This document shows, piece after piece, positions 39,295 through 49,882 of a stretch of 64,000 nucleotides of DNA (positions within the stretch are counted from its first letter, which is position 1; the number at the start of each line of letters is the position of its first letter). Made by a program: the position numbers and the translations under genes. A model generated the notes under the pieces. It was not told the DNA's origin and ran no database searches. It worked only from the letters and a program-made list of their open reading frames with translations. The stretch spans positions 6,147,501 through 6,211,500 of the forward strand of contig NZ_CP123923.1 of assembly GCF_030450125.1 (NCBI RefSeq). Direction: 5' to 3'. The DNA is from Streptomyces sp. WP-1. Its GTDB lineage: Bacteria; Actinomycetota; Actinomycetes; Streptomycetales; Streptomycetaceae.

Positions 39295-39990
39295 GTGGAA
39301 AACGGCGCCGCCCCGACCGCCAAGCCCGTGATCGTCGCGATCGACGGTCCCTCCGGCACGGGCAAGTCGAGCACGTCGAAGGCCGTGGCCGCACAGCTCG
39401 GACTCAGCTACCTGGACACCGGCGCCCAGTACCGGGCGATCACCTGGTGGATGGTGCACCACGGCATCGACCTGGCGGACCCGACCGCCATCGCCGCCGT
39501 GGCGGGCAAGCCCGAGATCGTCTCCGGCACCGACCCGTCCGCCCCGACCATCACGGTCGACGGCGTGGACGTGGCCGCCCCGATCCGCACCCAGGAGGTC
39601 ACCTCCAAGGTCAGCGCGGTCAGCGCGGTGCCCGAGGTGCGCACCCGGATCACCGAGCTGCAGCGCTCGCTGGCCGTGGGCGCCGAGCGGGGCATCGTGG
39701 TCGAGGGCCGGGACATCGGTACGACGGTGCTGCCGGACGCCGACCTCAAGGTCTTCCTCACCGCCTCCCCGGAGGCCCGCGCCGCCCGCCGCAGCGGTGA
39801 GCTGAAGGGCGCGGACCTGCACGCCACCCGTGAGGCGCTGATCAAGCGCGACGCCGCCGACTCCAGCCGCAAGACCTCCCCGCTCGCCAAGGCCGACGAC
39901 GCGGTCGAGGTGGACACCACCGAGCTCACCCTCGCCCAGGTCATCGAGTGCGTCGTCACCCTGGTCGAGGAGAAGCGGGCAGGGAAGTGA
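39295..39990 (+). CDS. cmk: cytidylate kinase
   Basis: A 231-aa kinase phosphorylating (d)CMP. GTG 39295 lies nine nt after AGGAAGG; the frame is open to 39235 but without a ribosome site. The P-loop is IDGPSGTGKSSTSK, the NMP-binding residues lie in YLDTGAQYRAITW, and VEGRDIGTTVLPDADLKVFL and RDAADSSRKTSPL are Cmk signatures. It overlaps the acyltransferase gene by 4 bp. In the same region pyrG makes CTP, so both ends of cytidine nucleotide supply are in this window, though in separate operons. Confidence 0.95.
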   Translation: MENGAAPTAKPVIVAIDGPSGTGKSSTSKAVAAQLGLSYLDTGAQYRAITWWMVHHGIDLADPTAIAAVAGKPEIVSGTDPSAPTITVDGVDVAAPIRTQEVTSKVSAVSAVPEVRTRITELQRSLAVGAERGIVVEGRDIGTTVLPDADLKVFLTASPEARAARRSGELKGADLHATREALIKRDAADSSRKTSPLAKADDAVEVDTTELTLAQVIECVVTLVEEKRAGK

Positions 39991-40673
39991 GCCCGGCCCT
40001 GGAGAGACGGGACGCGGGCCTGCCCTCCGAGAAGGGCGCCGAGGTCGGTCGGCGCATCGGCGTCGGCCTGATGTACGGGCTGTGGCGGCCGCGCGTGCTC
40101 GGCGCCTGGAAGGTGCCCGCGAGCGGCCCGGTGATCCTCGCCGTCAACCACTCGCACAACATCGACGGACCCATGGTCATGGGGGTGGCACCCCGGCCGA
40201 CGCACTTCCTGATCAAGAAGGAGGCGTTCGTCGGCCCGCTGGGCGCCTTCCTGAGCGGCATCGGCCAGCTGAAGGTGGACCGCACCGCCGCCGACCGCGC
40301 CGCCATCACCCGGGCCCTCGACCTCCTGGCGGCCGGGGGAGTGCTGGGCATCTTCCCGGAGGGCACCCGGGGCGAGGGCGACTTCGCCTCGCTGCGTTCG
40401 GGCCTCGCCTATTTCGCGGTCCGCAGCGGGGCGCCGATCGTGCCGGTGGCCGTCATGGGAAGCTCGGACCGGCCGGGACGGTTGATAAAGGCGCTGCCCC
40501 CGGTGCGCTCGCGGGTGGACGTCGTCTTCGGGGACCCGTTCGACGCGGGCGACGGGAGCGGGCGGCGCACGCGCCGGGCGCTGGACGAGGCGACCGAGCG
40601 CATCCAGAAGCAGCTCACCGCCCACCTGGAAAACGCCAGGCGCCTGACCGGGCGCTGGGCGACACTTGAGTAG
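39987..40673 (+). CDS. 1-acyl-glycerol-3-phosphate acyltransferase-like protein (PlsC family)
   Basis: A 228-aa membrane-associated enzyme from GTG 39987, overlapping the cmk stop. The catalytic block I is NHSHNIDGPMVMG (HX4D), block II is near KVDRTAADRAAI, block III is IFPEGTRGEGDFASLRSG, and block IV is IVPVAVMGSSD. It would acylate lysophosphatidic acid or a similar acceptor. The order cmk-plsC-der is common in actinobacteria. There is no strong membrane helix beyond a weak N-terminal one. Confidence 0.92.
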   Translation: MSPALERRDAGLPSEKGAEVGRRIGVGLMYGLWRPRVLGAWKVPASGPVILAVNHSHNIDGPMVMGVAPRPTHFLIKKEAFVGPLGAFLSGIGQLKVDRTAADRAAITRALDLLAAGGVLGIFPEGTRGEGDFASLRSGLAYFAVRSGAPIVPVAVMGSSDRPGRLIKALPPVRSRVDVVFGDPFDAGDGSGRRTRRALDEATERIQKQLTAHLENARRLTGRWATLE

Positions 40674-40751
40674 TGGATCAGCCCACCGAGGGATAAGCCC
40701 ACCAGGGCCTGTTCCACCGATCACCACGATGAACAACGAGGTACGGACTTC

Positions 40752-42233
40752 ATGAACGACGACATCCAGCCCGACGGCTCGGCCGCGCACGAGTACGAGC
40801 ACGGGGCTCTCGGCGACGCCGAGTACGCGGAGTTCATGGAGCTCGCCGCGGTCGAGGGCTTCGACATCGAGGACGTCGAGGGCGCCATCGAGGCGGCGGG
40901 CCACGGCCCGCTGCCCGTGCTCGCCGTCGTCGGCCGCCCGAACGTCGGCAAGTCGACCCTGGTCAACCGGATCATCGGCCGCCGCGAGGCGGTCGTCGAG
41001 GACAAGCCCGGCGTCACCCGCGACCGCGTCACCTACGAGGCCGAGTGGGCGGGCCGCCGCTTCAAGGTGGTCGACACCGGCGGCTGGGAGCAGGACGTCC
41101 TCGGCATCGACGCCTCCGTGGCCGCCCAGGCCGAGTACGCGATCGAGGCCGCCGACGCGGTGGTCTTCGTGGTCGACGCCAAGGTCGGCGCCACCGACAC
41201 CGACGAGGCGGTCGTACGACTGCTGCGCAAGGCCGGCAAGCCGGTGGTGCTGTGCGCCAACAAGGTCGACGGCCCGAGCGGCGAGGCCGACGCCTCGTAC
41301 CTGTGGAGCCTCGGCCTCGGCGAGCCCCACCCCGTCTCCGCGCTGCACGGCCGCGGCACCGGCGACATGCTGGACGCCGTCCTGGAGGCGCTGCCCGAGG
41401 CGCCCGCGCAGTCCTTCGGCACCGCCATCGGCGGGCCCCGCCGCATCGCCCTCATCGGCCGCCCGAACGTCGGCAAGTCCTCCCTGCTGAACAAGGTCGC
41501 GGGCGAGGAGCGCGTCGTCGTCAACGAGATGGCGGGCACCACCCGCGACCCGGTCGACGAGATGATCGAACTCGGCGGCGTCACCTGGAAGTTCGTGGAC
41601 ACCGCGGGCATCCGCAAGCGCGTCCACCTCCAGCAGGGCGCGGACTACTACGCCTCGCTGCGCACCGCCGCCGCGGTGGAGAAGGCCGAGGTCGCGGTCG
41701 TCCTGATCGACGCCTCGGAGAACATCTCCGTGCAGGACCAGCGGATCGTCACCATGGCCGTGGAGGCGGGCCGGGCGATGGTCGTCGCCTTCAACAAGTG
41801 GGACACGCTGGACGAGGAGCGCCGCTACTACCTGGAGCGGGAGATCGAGACCGAGCTGGCCCAGGTCGCCTGGGCGCCCCGGGTGAACGTGTCGGCGCGC
41901 ACCGGCCGCCACATGGAGAAGCTGGTCCCGGCCATCGAGACGGCCCTCGCCGGCTGGGAGACCCGCGTCCCCACCGGCAGGCTCAACGCCTTCCTCGGCG
42001 AGCTGGTCGCGGCCCACCCGCACCCGGTCCGCGGCGGCAAGCAGCCGCGCATCCTCTTCGGCACCCAGGCCGGCACCAAGCCCCCGCGCTTCGTGCTCTT
42101 CGCCTCCGGCTTCATCGAGGCGGGCTACCGGCGCTTCATCGAGCGCCGGCTGCGCGAGGAGTTCGGCTTCGAGGGCACCCCGATCCATATCTCGGTGCGG
42201 GTGCGCGAGAAGCGCGGCGCCAAGAAGAAGTAA
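40752..42233 (+). CDS. der: ribosome biogenesis GTPase Der (EngA)
   Basis: A 493-aa double GTPase needed for 50S assembly. The ATG 40752 has GAGG ten nt upstream. Residues 1-52 are an acidic extension typical of actinobacteria. G domain 1 has [16 protein letters not shown] with DTGGW, and domain 2 has [16 protein letters not shown] with DTAGIRKR and NKWD. The C-terminal KH-like domain ends [12 protein letters not shown]. It is followed by a strong terminator, so it is the last gene of the aroH-tyrA-cmk-plsC-der run. Confidence 0.96.
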   Translation: MNDDIQPDGSAAHEYEHGALGDAEYAEFMELAAVEGFDIEDVEGAIEAAGHGPLPVLAVVGRPNVGKSTLVNRIIGRREAVVEDKPGVTRDRVTYEAEWAGRRFKVVDTGGWEQDVLGIDASVAAQAEYAIEAADAVVFVVDAKVGATDTDEAVVRLLRKAGKPVVLCANKVDGPSGEADASYLWSLGLGEPHPVSALHGRGTGDMLDAVLEALPEAPAQSFGTAIGGPRRIALIGRPNVGKSSLLNKVAGEERVVVNEMAGTTRDPVDEMIELGGVTWKFVDTAGIRKRVHLQQGADYYASLRTAAAVEKAEVAVVLIDASENISVQDQRIVTMAVEAGRAMVVAFNKWDTLDEERRYYLEREIETELAQVAWAPRVNVSARTGRHMEKLVPAIETALAGWETRVPTGRLNAFLGELVAAHPHPVRGGKQPRILFGTQAGTKPPRFVLFASGFIEAGYRRFIERRLREEFGFEGTPIHISVRVREKRGAKKK

Positions 42234-42248
42234 CCGCGGTACGACGCG

Positions 42249-42281
42249 AAGGGCGGCCCCTGTCCGGCAGGGGCCGCCCTT
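42249..42281. terminator. terminator between der and convergent gene
   Basis: A 14-bp perfect stem AAGGGCGGCCCCTG (42249-42262) pairs with 42268-42281 around a TCCGG loop and ends TTGTGTG. It can end both der and the convergent small gene. Confidence 0.85.
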
Positions 42282-42294
42282 GTGTGTGCGGGTG

Positions 42295-42693
42295 TCACGC
42301 GCCGCGGCGCGGTCCGGGGGGCAGCGCCGCGGGCACATGGTGCATCCCGGTGTCCTGCTGCGGCCGCCCGAGGGTGCCGACGCGCTGCCACTGCGACTGC
42401 TGGCGGGCGCTGTAGGCCCCCGCGCTGTAGGCGCTGTACGAGCTGCTGAACGAACCCGCGCGATGGCCGCCGTACGACCACCCGGTGCGGTCCGGCAGGC
42501 CGAAGGGGACGAACCTCATCCCCTCCTCGCCGCTGCGGTCGCCCGGCAGGGTGCGGAAGGCCTTGACCCACTCCGAGGCGAGCATGTCGAAGATCGGCGT
42601 GGCCGAGGCACCACCCGCCCCTTCGTGCCCCGTCCGGGCGGACGGAACGGAGGAGAACGAGGACCGTCGGGGCGAAGTGTCGTATGCGTGCAC
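42295..42693 (-). CDS. hypothetical protein, low complexity C-terminus
   Basis: About 132 aa if started at GTG 42693; the frame is open further to 42858 with no better start. The N-terminal half is Ser/Arg-rich, the middle has a short conserved-looking segment FDMLASEWVKAFRTLPGDRS, and the C-terminal half is Ser/Ala/Tyr/Gln-rich (SSSYSAYSAGAYSARQQSQW). No signal peptide or known domain. Codon use is compatible with a real gene, and I recall a similar small protein at this place in other Streptomyces. Start and function are uncertain. Confidence 0.55.
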   Translation of the reverse strand: MHAYDTSPRRSSFSSVPSARTGHEGAGGASATPIFDMLASEWVKAFRTLPGDRSGEEGMRFVPFGLPDRTGWSYGGHRAGSFSSSYSAYSAGAYSARQQSQWQRVGTLGRPQQDTGMHHVPAALPPGPRRGA

Positions 42694-42772
42694 GTATGTC
42701 CAAACGACAGCGCGCGAGAAGAGATGCGGTTTCGCAACCTTCCTTTGGACGCGGCCCCTTGGACGCGCGGGC

Positions 42773-43555
42773 TCAGGTGCCGGCGAGCGGGAGCGCGGCG
42801 GCGACCAGCCTGCCGCCCGCCGCCGCCCTGTCGAGGGAGTCCCGCAGCAGGTCCTCACGCGGCTGACGGCCGATGGAGCCCACCGGCGCGGCGAACATCA
42901 GCACCTGCTGGTGCTTGTTGGCCGCGGCCCGCCAGCCGTCGGTGACCTGGAGCGGCTGATGGGCCTGCCACCAGGCGACCGGGTGGCCGCCGGTCGGGCC
43001 CGGCTGGAGGACCGCGTGCAGCTGGCCCACGGCCAGCAGCACCGACCAGCCGTGCAGCACCGGCGGGACCGCGGCCAGCTCGGTCACCGGCATGAAGCCC
43101 TGCTCGACGAGGAGCGGCAGGAAGTCGTCCCCGGGCCCGATGGTGCCGGGGCGCACGATGGGCGAGGTGGGCTCGACCACCAGGGCGGGGTGCAACTCGC
43201 CCTCGATGAGGACGAGTCCGCTGGTCACACCGAGCACCGCCTGCTCGGGCACGGGCCGAGGCGGCGCGCCGCCCTCGGCCTGCGCGCCGATGGAGCGGAC
43301 GGCGCCCTGCAACTGCTCCTCGGTCACCTGGACGACCTGCGAGGGCAGGCAGCTGGCGTGGGCGAAGGCGAGGACCGCCGTCTCCTCGCCGACGAAGAGG
43401 ACGGTGCTGGTGCGCTCCTGCTCGGAGTCGCCCGGGGTGCGGCAGGACGTGCAGTCGTAACTGCCCGGGGCGTTCTCTCCGGCGAGCAGCCGGTCGGCTT
43501 CTTCGTCGCCGATCTCGGCGCGTACGGCGTCGCTGACGTCGAGCATGCGCGGCAC
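42773..43555 (-). CDS. conserved hypothetical Streptomyces protein, SseB-like
   Basis: A 260-aa protein. GTG 43555 is preceded by GGGAG six nt upstream; ATG 43546 is an internal alternative. The N-terminus is DVSDAVRAEIGDEEADRLL and then SYDCTSCRTPGDSEQ, a CxxC pair that could bind metal. Two similar alpha/beta halves follow (VLFVGEETAVLAFAHASC and VLLAVGQLHAVLQPGPTG). No membrane segment. It may belong to the SseB-related group seen with type VII secretion neighbours, but I am not sure. The function is unknown. Confidence 0.8.
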   Translation of the reverse strand: MPRMLDVSDAVRAEIGDEEADRLLAGENAPGSYDCTSCRTPGDSEQERTSTVLFVGEETAVLAFAHASCLPSQVVQVTEEQLQGAVRSIGAQAEGGAPPRPVPEQAVLGVTSGLVLIEGELHPALVVEPTSPIVRPGTIGPGDDFLPLLVEQGFMPVTELAAVPPVLHGWSVLLAVGQLHAVLQPGPTGGHPVAWWQAHQPLQVTDGWRAAANKHQQVLMFAAPVGSIGRQPREDLLRDSLDRAAAGGRLVAAALPLAGT

Positions 43556-44766
<1,211 letters not shown>

Positions 44767-44773
44767 GCAGCGC

Positions 44774-46465
44774 TCAGTCCCGCGCCTGATGGCCCCTCGG
44801 CTCCGGCTGGGGGGCCTGTGCCGCGTACGCCGGGTGGTGCAGGTCGAACGCCGGCGACTCCGAGCGGATCCTCGGCAGCGTCACGAAGTTGTGCCGCGGC
44901 GGGGGACAGGACGTCGCCCACTCCAGGGAGCGGCCGTAGCCCCAGGGGTCGTCGGTGTCGACCTTCTCGCCGTGGCGGGCCGTCTTCCAGACGTTGCAGA
45001 GGAAGGGCAGCGTCGACAGACCGAGCAGGAACGCGCCGATGGAGGACACGGTGTTGAGCGCCGTGAAGCCGTCCGCCGCCAGATAGTCCGCGTACCGGCG
45101 CGGCATCCCCTCCGCCCCCAGCCAGTGCTGCACCAGGAACGTGGTGTGGAAGCCGACGAACAGCGTCCAGAACTGGATCTTCCCCAGCCGCTCGTCCAGC
45201 ATCTTCCCGGTGAACTTCGGCCACCAGAAGGCGAACCCCCCGAACACCGCGAAGACGACCGTGCCGAAGACGACGTAGTGGAAGTGCGCGACCACGAAGT
45301 ACGAGTCCGTGACATGGAGGTCCATCGGCGGCGACGCGAGGATCACCCCGGTCAGCCCGCCGAACAGGAACGTCACGAGGAAGCCCAGCGCCCACAGCAT
45401 CGGCGTCTCGAAGGACAGCGAGCCGTGGATCATCGTGCCGGTCCAGTTGAAGAACTTCACCCCGGTCGGCACCGCGATCAGGAACGACATGAAGGAGAAG
45501 AACGGCAGCAGCACCGCGCCGGTGGCGAACATGTGGTGCGCCCACACCACGATCGACAGACCGGTGATCGCCATCGTCGCGCCGACCAGCGTCAGATACC
45601 CGAAGATCGGCTTGCGGCTGAAGACCGGGATGATCTCCGTGACGATCCCGAAGAACGGCAGCGCGATGATGTAGACCTCGGGATGCCCGAAGAACCAGAA
45701 CAGGTGCTGCCACAGCAGCGCCCCGCCGTTCGCCGCCTCGAACACCCGCGCCCCGAAGTGCCGGTCCGCCTCCAGCACCAGCAGTGCCGCCGCCAGCACC
45801 GGGAACGCCAGCAGGATCAGGATCGAGGTGAACAGGGTGTTCCAGGTGAAGATCGGCATCCGGAACATCGTCATGCCCGGCGCCCGCATCGCGATGATCG
45901 TGGTGATGAAGTTGACCGCGCCGAGGATCGTCCCGAACCCGGACAGCGCGAGCCCCATGATCCACAGGTCGGGGCCGGCCCCGGGGGAGTGCGTCGCGTC
46001 GTTGAGCGGCGCGTAGGCGAACCAGCCGTAGTCGGCGGGCCCGTCCGGGGAGAGCAGGGAGCCCAGCACGATCAGGCCGCCGAACAGGAAGAACCAGTAC
46101 GACAGCATGTTCAGCCGGGGGAAGGCCACGTCCGGGGCGCCGATCTGGAGCGGCATCAGCTCATTGGCGAACCCCGCGAAGCTCGGTGTCGCGAACAGCA
46201 GCAGCATGATCGTGCCGTGCAGGGTGAACAGCTGGTCGTACCTCTCCGCGCTCATCAGCTGGAGCCCCGGCCGGGCGAGTTCGGCCCGCATCAGCAGCGC
46301 CATCACCCCGGCGGCCAGGAAGAAACCGAAGCCGGTGATCAGATACAGATGGCCGATCTTCTTGTGGTCCGTGGTGGTGAGCCAGTCCACCACCACCCGG
46401 CCCGCCCGCCCCCGCCCCCGGCCGCGCACCGGTCCCGGCGCCGCGCTCGCGGTCTCGGTCGCCAT
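44774..46465 (-). CDS. ctaD: cytochrome c oxidase subunit I, orphan copy
   Basis: A 563-aa heme-copper oxidase subunit with 12 membrane helices. ATG 46465 has AAGGGG seven nt upstream. The low-spin heme His is in [11 protein letters not shown], the His-Tyr cross-link and Cu-B ligand in [10 protein letters not shown], further Cu-B ligands in AHHMF, the K-channel Lys in [10 protein letters not shown], and heme ligands in [11 protein letters not shown]. All key residues are present. No genes for subunits II, III or heme assembly are near, so it would need subunits from elsewhere in the genome. The main ctaCDE operon of Streptomyces is not at this place. Confidence 0.95.
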   Translation of the reverse strand: MATETASAAPGPVRGRGRGRAGRVVVDWLTTTDHKKIGHLYLITGFGFFLAAGVMALLMRAELARPGLQLMSAERYDQLFTLHGTIMLLLFATPSFAGFANELMPLQIGAPDVAFPRLNMLSYWFFLFGGLIVLGSLLSPDGPADYGWFAYAPLNDATHSPGAGPDLWIMGLALSGFGTILGAVNFITTIIAMRAPGMTMFRMPIFTWNTLFTSILILLAFPVLAAALLVLEADRHFGARVFEAANGGALLWQHLFWFFGHPEVYIIALPFFGIVTEIIPVFSRKPIFGYLTLVGATMAITGLSIVVWAHHMFATGAVLLPFFSFMSFLIAVPTGVKFFNWTGTMIHGSLSFETPMLWALGFLVTFLFGGLTGVILASPPMDLHVTDSYFVVAHFHYVVFGTVVFAVFGGFAFWWPKFTGKMLDERLGKIQFWTLFVGFHTTFLVQHWLGAEGMPRRYADYLAADGFTALNTVSSIGAFLLGLSTLPFLCNVWKTARHGEKVDTDDPWGYGRSLEWATSCPPPRHNFVTLPRIRSESPAFDLHHPAYAAQAPQPEPRGHQARD

Positions 46466-46828
46466 CGCTCGCCCCTTCGCGTCGGCACGCCCCGGGCCGC
46501 GCACCGGCATGTGCGGAATCCGTGAAATTTCCCATGCGGTGTCAGCTCCGGTGGCATAGCGCCGGATTCCCCCGGGGAATCATGCTCCCGGGCCCGTCCC
46601 GATCCTCACCACGGCACTTTCCGCCGGGTAATTCGAGGGGGTGGTACGACACGCGGGAATTCAGTTCGAATCCCCCGGTGGGTGGTACGGAAACCCCCGA
46701 ACGTGTGAGGAAGTTCGACCGAAACGGGTCCCCGGAAGCTGTGACAGAAGTGTGACGGGAGTCTGGCCCCGCTCTTACCCTGCCGCGCCCGGCTTCCGTC
46801 ACCGCGTGTGTCGCCCTAGCGTGGCCCC
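46466..46828. other. 363-bp divergent promoter region, ctaD and I78 genes
   Basis: No gene seen. Two short direct repeats GGGTGGTACG lie near 46639 and 46680. AT-containing patches such as GAATTCAGTTCGAATC near 46660 stand out. TAGCGT at 46817-46822 is a -10 for the I78 gene with ATG seven bases later (leaderless). Confidence 0.5.
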
Positions 46829-47044
46829 ATGGCACCGATTCCCACTCCGCCAGCGGAGCCCCAGGACAGCCCGGACGGGTACGTCGGCCTCGACGCCGAG
46901 CAGGCCGAGCGGCGCGCCCGGGAGCGCGGCTGGTCGACCGTGCGCGCGCTGCCGCCGGGCGCGATCATCACCATGGAGTACCGCGTGGGGCGGCTCAACT
47001 TCGAGGTGCGCGACGGCCGGGTGGCCCGCGCCTGGAAGGGCTGA
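46829..47044 (+). CDS. small I78-family peptidase-inhibitor-like protein
   Basis: A 71-aa protein from ATG 46829, probably leaderless (TAGCGT six nt before). The core GWSTVRALPPGAIITMEYR, then VGRLNFEVRDGRVARAW, is the I78 pattern, a potato-inhibitor-I-like fold. No signal peptide, so it would act in the cytosol. Whether it inhibits a protease is unknown. It is a single gene, ended by a hairpin. Confidence 0.8.
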   Translation: MAPIPTPPAEPQDSPDGYVGLDAEQAERRARERGWSTVRALPPGAIITMEYRVGRLNFEVRDGRVARAWKG

Positions 47045-47071
47045 CCGGCCTCGCCGCGCCCGCGGACGGCG

Positions 47072-47108
47072 CGAAGGCCCCGCTCCCGGGAAGGGGGCGG
47101 GGCCTTCG
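47072..47108. terminator. terminator between I78 and PAP2 genes
   Basis: CGAAGGCCCCGCTCCC (47072-47087) pairs with GGGGGCGGGGCCTTCG (47093-47108) with one G-T pair; it lies between convergent genes and can act both ways. Confidence 0.75.
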
Positions 47109-47141
47109 TCGTGTGCGTACCGGGGTTCGCCGCCCGGGTCC

Positions 47142-48167
47142 TCAGCCGCCCGTCAGGGGGCGGGCCGGGGAGGTGCCGCGCGGTGCCCGGTCGGCGCCGG
47201 GCGGGCGGCGGGGGCCCGCCGGGGTGACCGGGCTGCGCTCCGAACGGGCCGTGTGCGGGCCGGGCGCCAGGTGCGCCAGGCCCCGGGAGGCGCGGGTCGA
47301 GGAGACCGGCTCGCGGGCCGGCGCGGACTGCTCGGCCGAGGCGGCGCGCGGCCCGGTGAGCACCACCGGGGCGACGGGGACGGCCGGTTCGCGCACGGGC
47401 CGGCTGCGCCGGGCGCGCCAGCGGTCGCGCAGGTCGAACAGCCACATCTCGGTGCGGGCGATCAGTGATTCGAACCAGGGCAGGGCGAGCAGGATCAGCA
47501 GACCGGCGGCCCAGCCGAGGAGCACATCGCTGAGCCAGTGCGTACCGAGGTAGACGGTGGTGAGGCCGACACCGAGCGAGGTGATCGCGGAGACGGCCGA
47601 CAGCCAGCGGCGGGCGCGCGGGGTGGAGGCCAGGTAGGCCAGGATGCCCCAGGTGACCACCGCGTTGGCGGTGTGGCCGCTGGGAAATATATCGCCGCCC
47701 CTGACCATCTCGTTCGAGCCGATCACGGTCGCGTAGTGCGGACCGAGCCGTCCCATGCCGTACTTGGCGGCGCCGACCGTGATGTTCAGCAGCAGCAGCG
47801 ACGTGGCGAGGGTGAGCAGCGGGCGCAGCGTGTGCTGTCGCCAGGAGCGCCAGCCCAGCCAGGCCGCGACCATCACCGCGGTGGGGCCGCGCTGGCCGAG
47901 CACCACGTAGTAGTCGAGGAAGGCGTGGATCTGCGGCCACTGCTGGTACGGCCGGAAGAACATGACCTGCCAGTCGAGCCGGACGAGCCAGGAGGTGGTC
48001 ACCACGGCCCACACGATCGCCAGGTAGAAGGCGAGGGTCGCGGAGAACAGCACGACCCGGTGCCGGCTCATCACCGGCACATCGATATGGGCCGGCCGTT
48101 CCGGCTCGCGGTCCAGCCTGGCGAACACCCGGTCCAGACGCCGGGTGAGGTTCCGTTCGGTACGCAC
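47142..48167 (-). CDS. PAP2-family membrane phosphatase
   Basis: A 341-aa membrane protein. GTG 48167 begins the protein; TAACGT seven nt upstream suggests a leaderless transcript. Five or six helices occur between residues 40 and 245. The phosphatase motifs are KYGMGRLGP, IFPSGHTANAV with the catalytic His, and TTVYLGTHWLSDVLLGWA. The last 95 residues are Pro/Arg/Ala-rich and cytosolic. Substrates are lipid phosphates such as undecaprenyl pyrophosphate or phosphatidate. Confidence 0.9.
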   Translation of the reverse strand: MRTERNLTRRLDRVFARLDREPERPAHIDVPVMSRHRVVLFSATLAFYLAIVWAVVTTSWLVRLDWQVMFFRPYQQWPQIHAFLDYYVVLGQRGPTAVMVAAWLGWRSWRQHTLRPLLTLATSLLLLNITVGAAKYGMGRLGPHYATVIGSNEMVRGGDIFPSGHTANAVVTWGILAYLASTPRARRWLSAVSAITSLGVGLTTVYLGTHWLSDVLLGWAAGLLILLALPWFESLIARTEMWLFDLRDRWRARRSRPVREPAVPVAPVVLTGPRAASAEQSAPAREPVSSTRASRGLAHLAPGPHTARSERSPVTPAGPRRPPGADRAPRGTSPARPLTGG

Positions 48168-48405
48168 CCAATCGACGTTACAGCGAGTGAGCTGTGGTCC
48201 CGGTCGAAACAGCGTCTTTGTGATGACGATGTGATGTGGGAAACCTCTCAAGGGCGGCTGAATTTCACAGGATTCCGCAATCCGGTGGAGCCGTCCTCTG
48301 TAATTCCTTTGATCATGCCGGGTGTTGTTTATATGGCACTTATAAATGCGTTAACCCGGTCCTGGGCCGCAATTCTCCGGGGCGTCATCGGCCCGCCGGA
48401 GTGGA

Positions 48406-49623
48406 TCATGGAGGCCCCGAGCCGTTCAGCCAGAACGCCCCGTACACCGCGGAGACGACCGCCAATCCCACCGTGACCAGGGCGGATCGGGAGGTCCGCA
48501 GCCGGGCGAGCGCGGCGGCGAGCGGGAGGAGCACCGGGAAGGCGGGCAGCAGCAGCCGGGGCTTGGAACCGAAGTAGCTCGACGCGCACAGTGCGAGCGC
48601 GAGCACCACACCGGTGTACACGAGCAGTTCGAGCGGCTGGCCCCGGCGCACGCCGGTGACGTACAGCCAGAGCAGCAGCCCGACGCCCGCGATCAGGCCG
48701 ACGCCCGCGAGCGCGCCGGGGAACGACGTGAACTTCTCGGCCACGAAACGCGCGAAGGCGTACCCGCCGTCGAAGCCGTTGCGCCATCCGGCCTGGACGT
48801 CCAGATAGCCGAGCGGGCCCCTGCCGGTGCGATGGCCCACCCACAGGACGTAACCGGCCGCGCCGAGCGGGGCGAGCGACACGCCGAGGAGACGGCGGAC
48901 GGTGGAGTGCGCGGGGGCGCCTGCCGGTGACCGCGCGCCGTCCGCACGCGCCGCGCTTCGGTCCCGCACGAACGAGACCGCGGCCGCGACCCACACCGCC
49001 GCCACCACCGCGCCGCCCACCGGCCGGGTCAGCCCCGCGAACGCCGCGAGCAGCCCCGCCCCCACCCACCGCCCGGTCAGCAGCGCGTACAGCGCCCAGG
49101 CCGCCAGCGCCGTGAACAGCGACTCGCTGTACGCCATCGACTGCACGGCCGCGACCGGCAGCACCGCCCACAGCAGTACGGCGCAGATGCCGACCCGCGG
49201 CCCGTACACCCGCTCCGCCACCGCGAAGATCCCCGCTGCCGCGGCCAGCGAGGCCACCAGGCTCACCACGAGGCCCGCGTGCGGGTACGACAGCGGGGTG
49301 AGCGCGTGCAGCAGCCGCTCCAGCCAGGGCAGCAGCGGGAAGAACGCCAGGTTCGAGTGGATGTCGCCGTTCGGCAGCCGCACCTGGTAGCCGTAGCCCA
49401 GTTCGGCGACCCGGGTGTACCAGAGGGAGTCCCAGCGCGCGGTCAGCAGGGTCAGCGCGCTCGTGCCGCGCGCGGCGCTCCACACCGCCAGCACCACCAG
49501 GCCCAGGGCACGGACCGCCGCGTACGCCAGCACGGCCGGCACCGCCCGGCGGAGCAGCGGGGCGGCGGGCGGGTCCTGGGGCGGGGCGTGGGGTGCGGCC
49601 ACGCCGGTGCTGAGATCGGTCAC
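48406..49623 (-). CDS. PIG-V-like mannosyltransferase family membrane protein
   Basis: A 405-aa protein from GTG 49623 with about ten hydrophobic helices. The extracytoplasmic first loop has TARWDSLWYTRVAELGYGY, the Trp-Asp motif shared by PIG-V/GT-C glycosyltransferases, and later SNLAFFPLLPWLERLL and MAYSESLFTALAAWALYAL. These are the family marks and suggest lipid-linked mannose transfer outside the membrane. The frame continues upstream to 50058 but without an acceptable start. GATAAT just before the start may be a -10. Confidence 0.85.
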   Translation of the reverse strand: MTDLSTGVAAPHAPPQDPPAAPLLRRAVPAVLAYAAVRALGLVVLAVWSAARGTSALTLLTARWDSLWYTRVAELGYGYQVRLPNGDIHSNLAFFPLLPWLERLLHALTPLSYPHAGLVVSLVASLAAAAGIFAVAERVYGPRVGICAVLLWAVLPVAAVQSMAYSESLFTALAAWALYALLTGRWVGAGLLAAFAGLTRPVGGAVVAAVWVAAAVSFVRDRSAARADGARSPAGAPAHSTVRRLLGVSLAPLGAAGYVLWVGHRTGRGPLGYLDVQAGWRNGFDGGYAFARFVAEKFTSFPGALAGVGLIAGVGLLLWLYVTGVRRGQPLELLVYTGVVLALALCASSYFGSKPRLLLPAFPVLLPLAAALARLRTSRSALVTVGLAVVSAVYGAFWLNGSGPP

Positions 49624-49882
49624 GGGCTCGATTATCGACCGGACGGGGGAACGCGCCGGCCGCCGGGGAGCGGCCGGGCCGCCGCGGCGTGGCGCACCCC
49701 ACAGGGCCGCCGCCCCGGGGTGAGAGGTCCGCCACGTGGGGGCGCGACGGACTCGCGTAGGCTGACGAGCCATTCCCGTGGGTTCAGCGGGGTCCGGGAA
49801 CACCGCTCCGTCCCGGCCGTACGACATAAAGGGAGAGCCTGTCGCTCCGCCCCGCACGAGGGAACATCTGGGAGGTACGTAC

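Noticed and set aside
44789-46525. 578-codon plus-strand ORF opposite ctaD
   Set aside because: Arg/Glu/Gln-rich translation with no domain; the opposite strand encodes a complete oxidase subunit.
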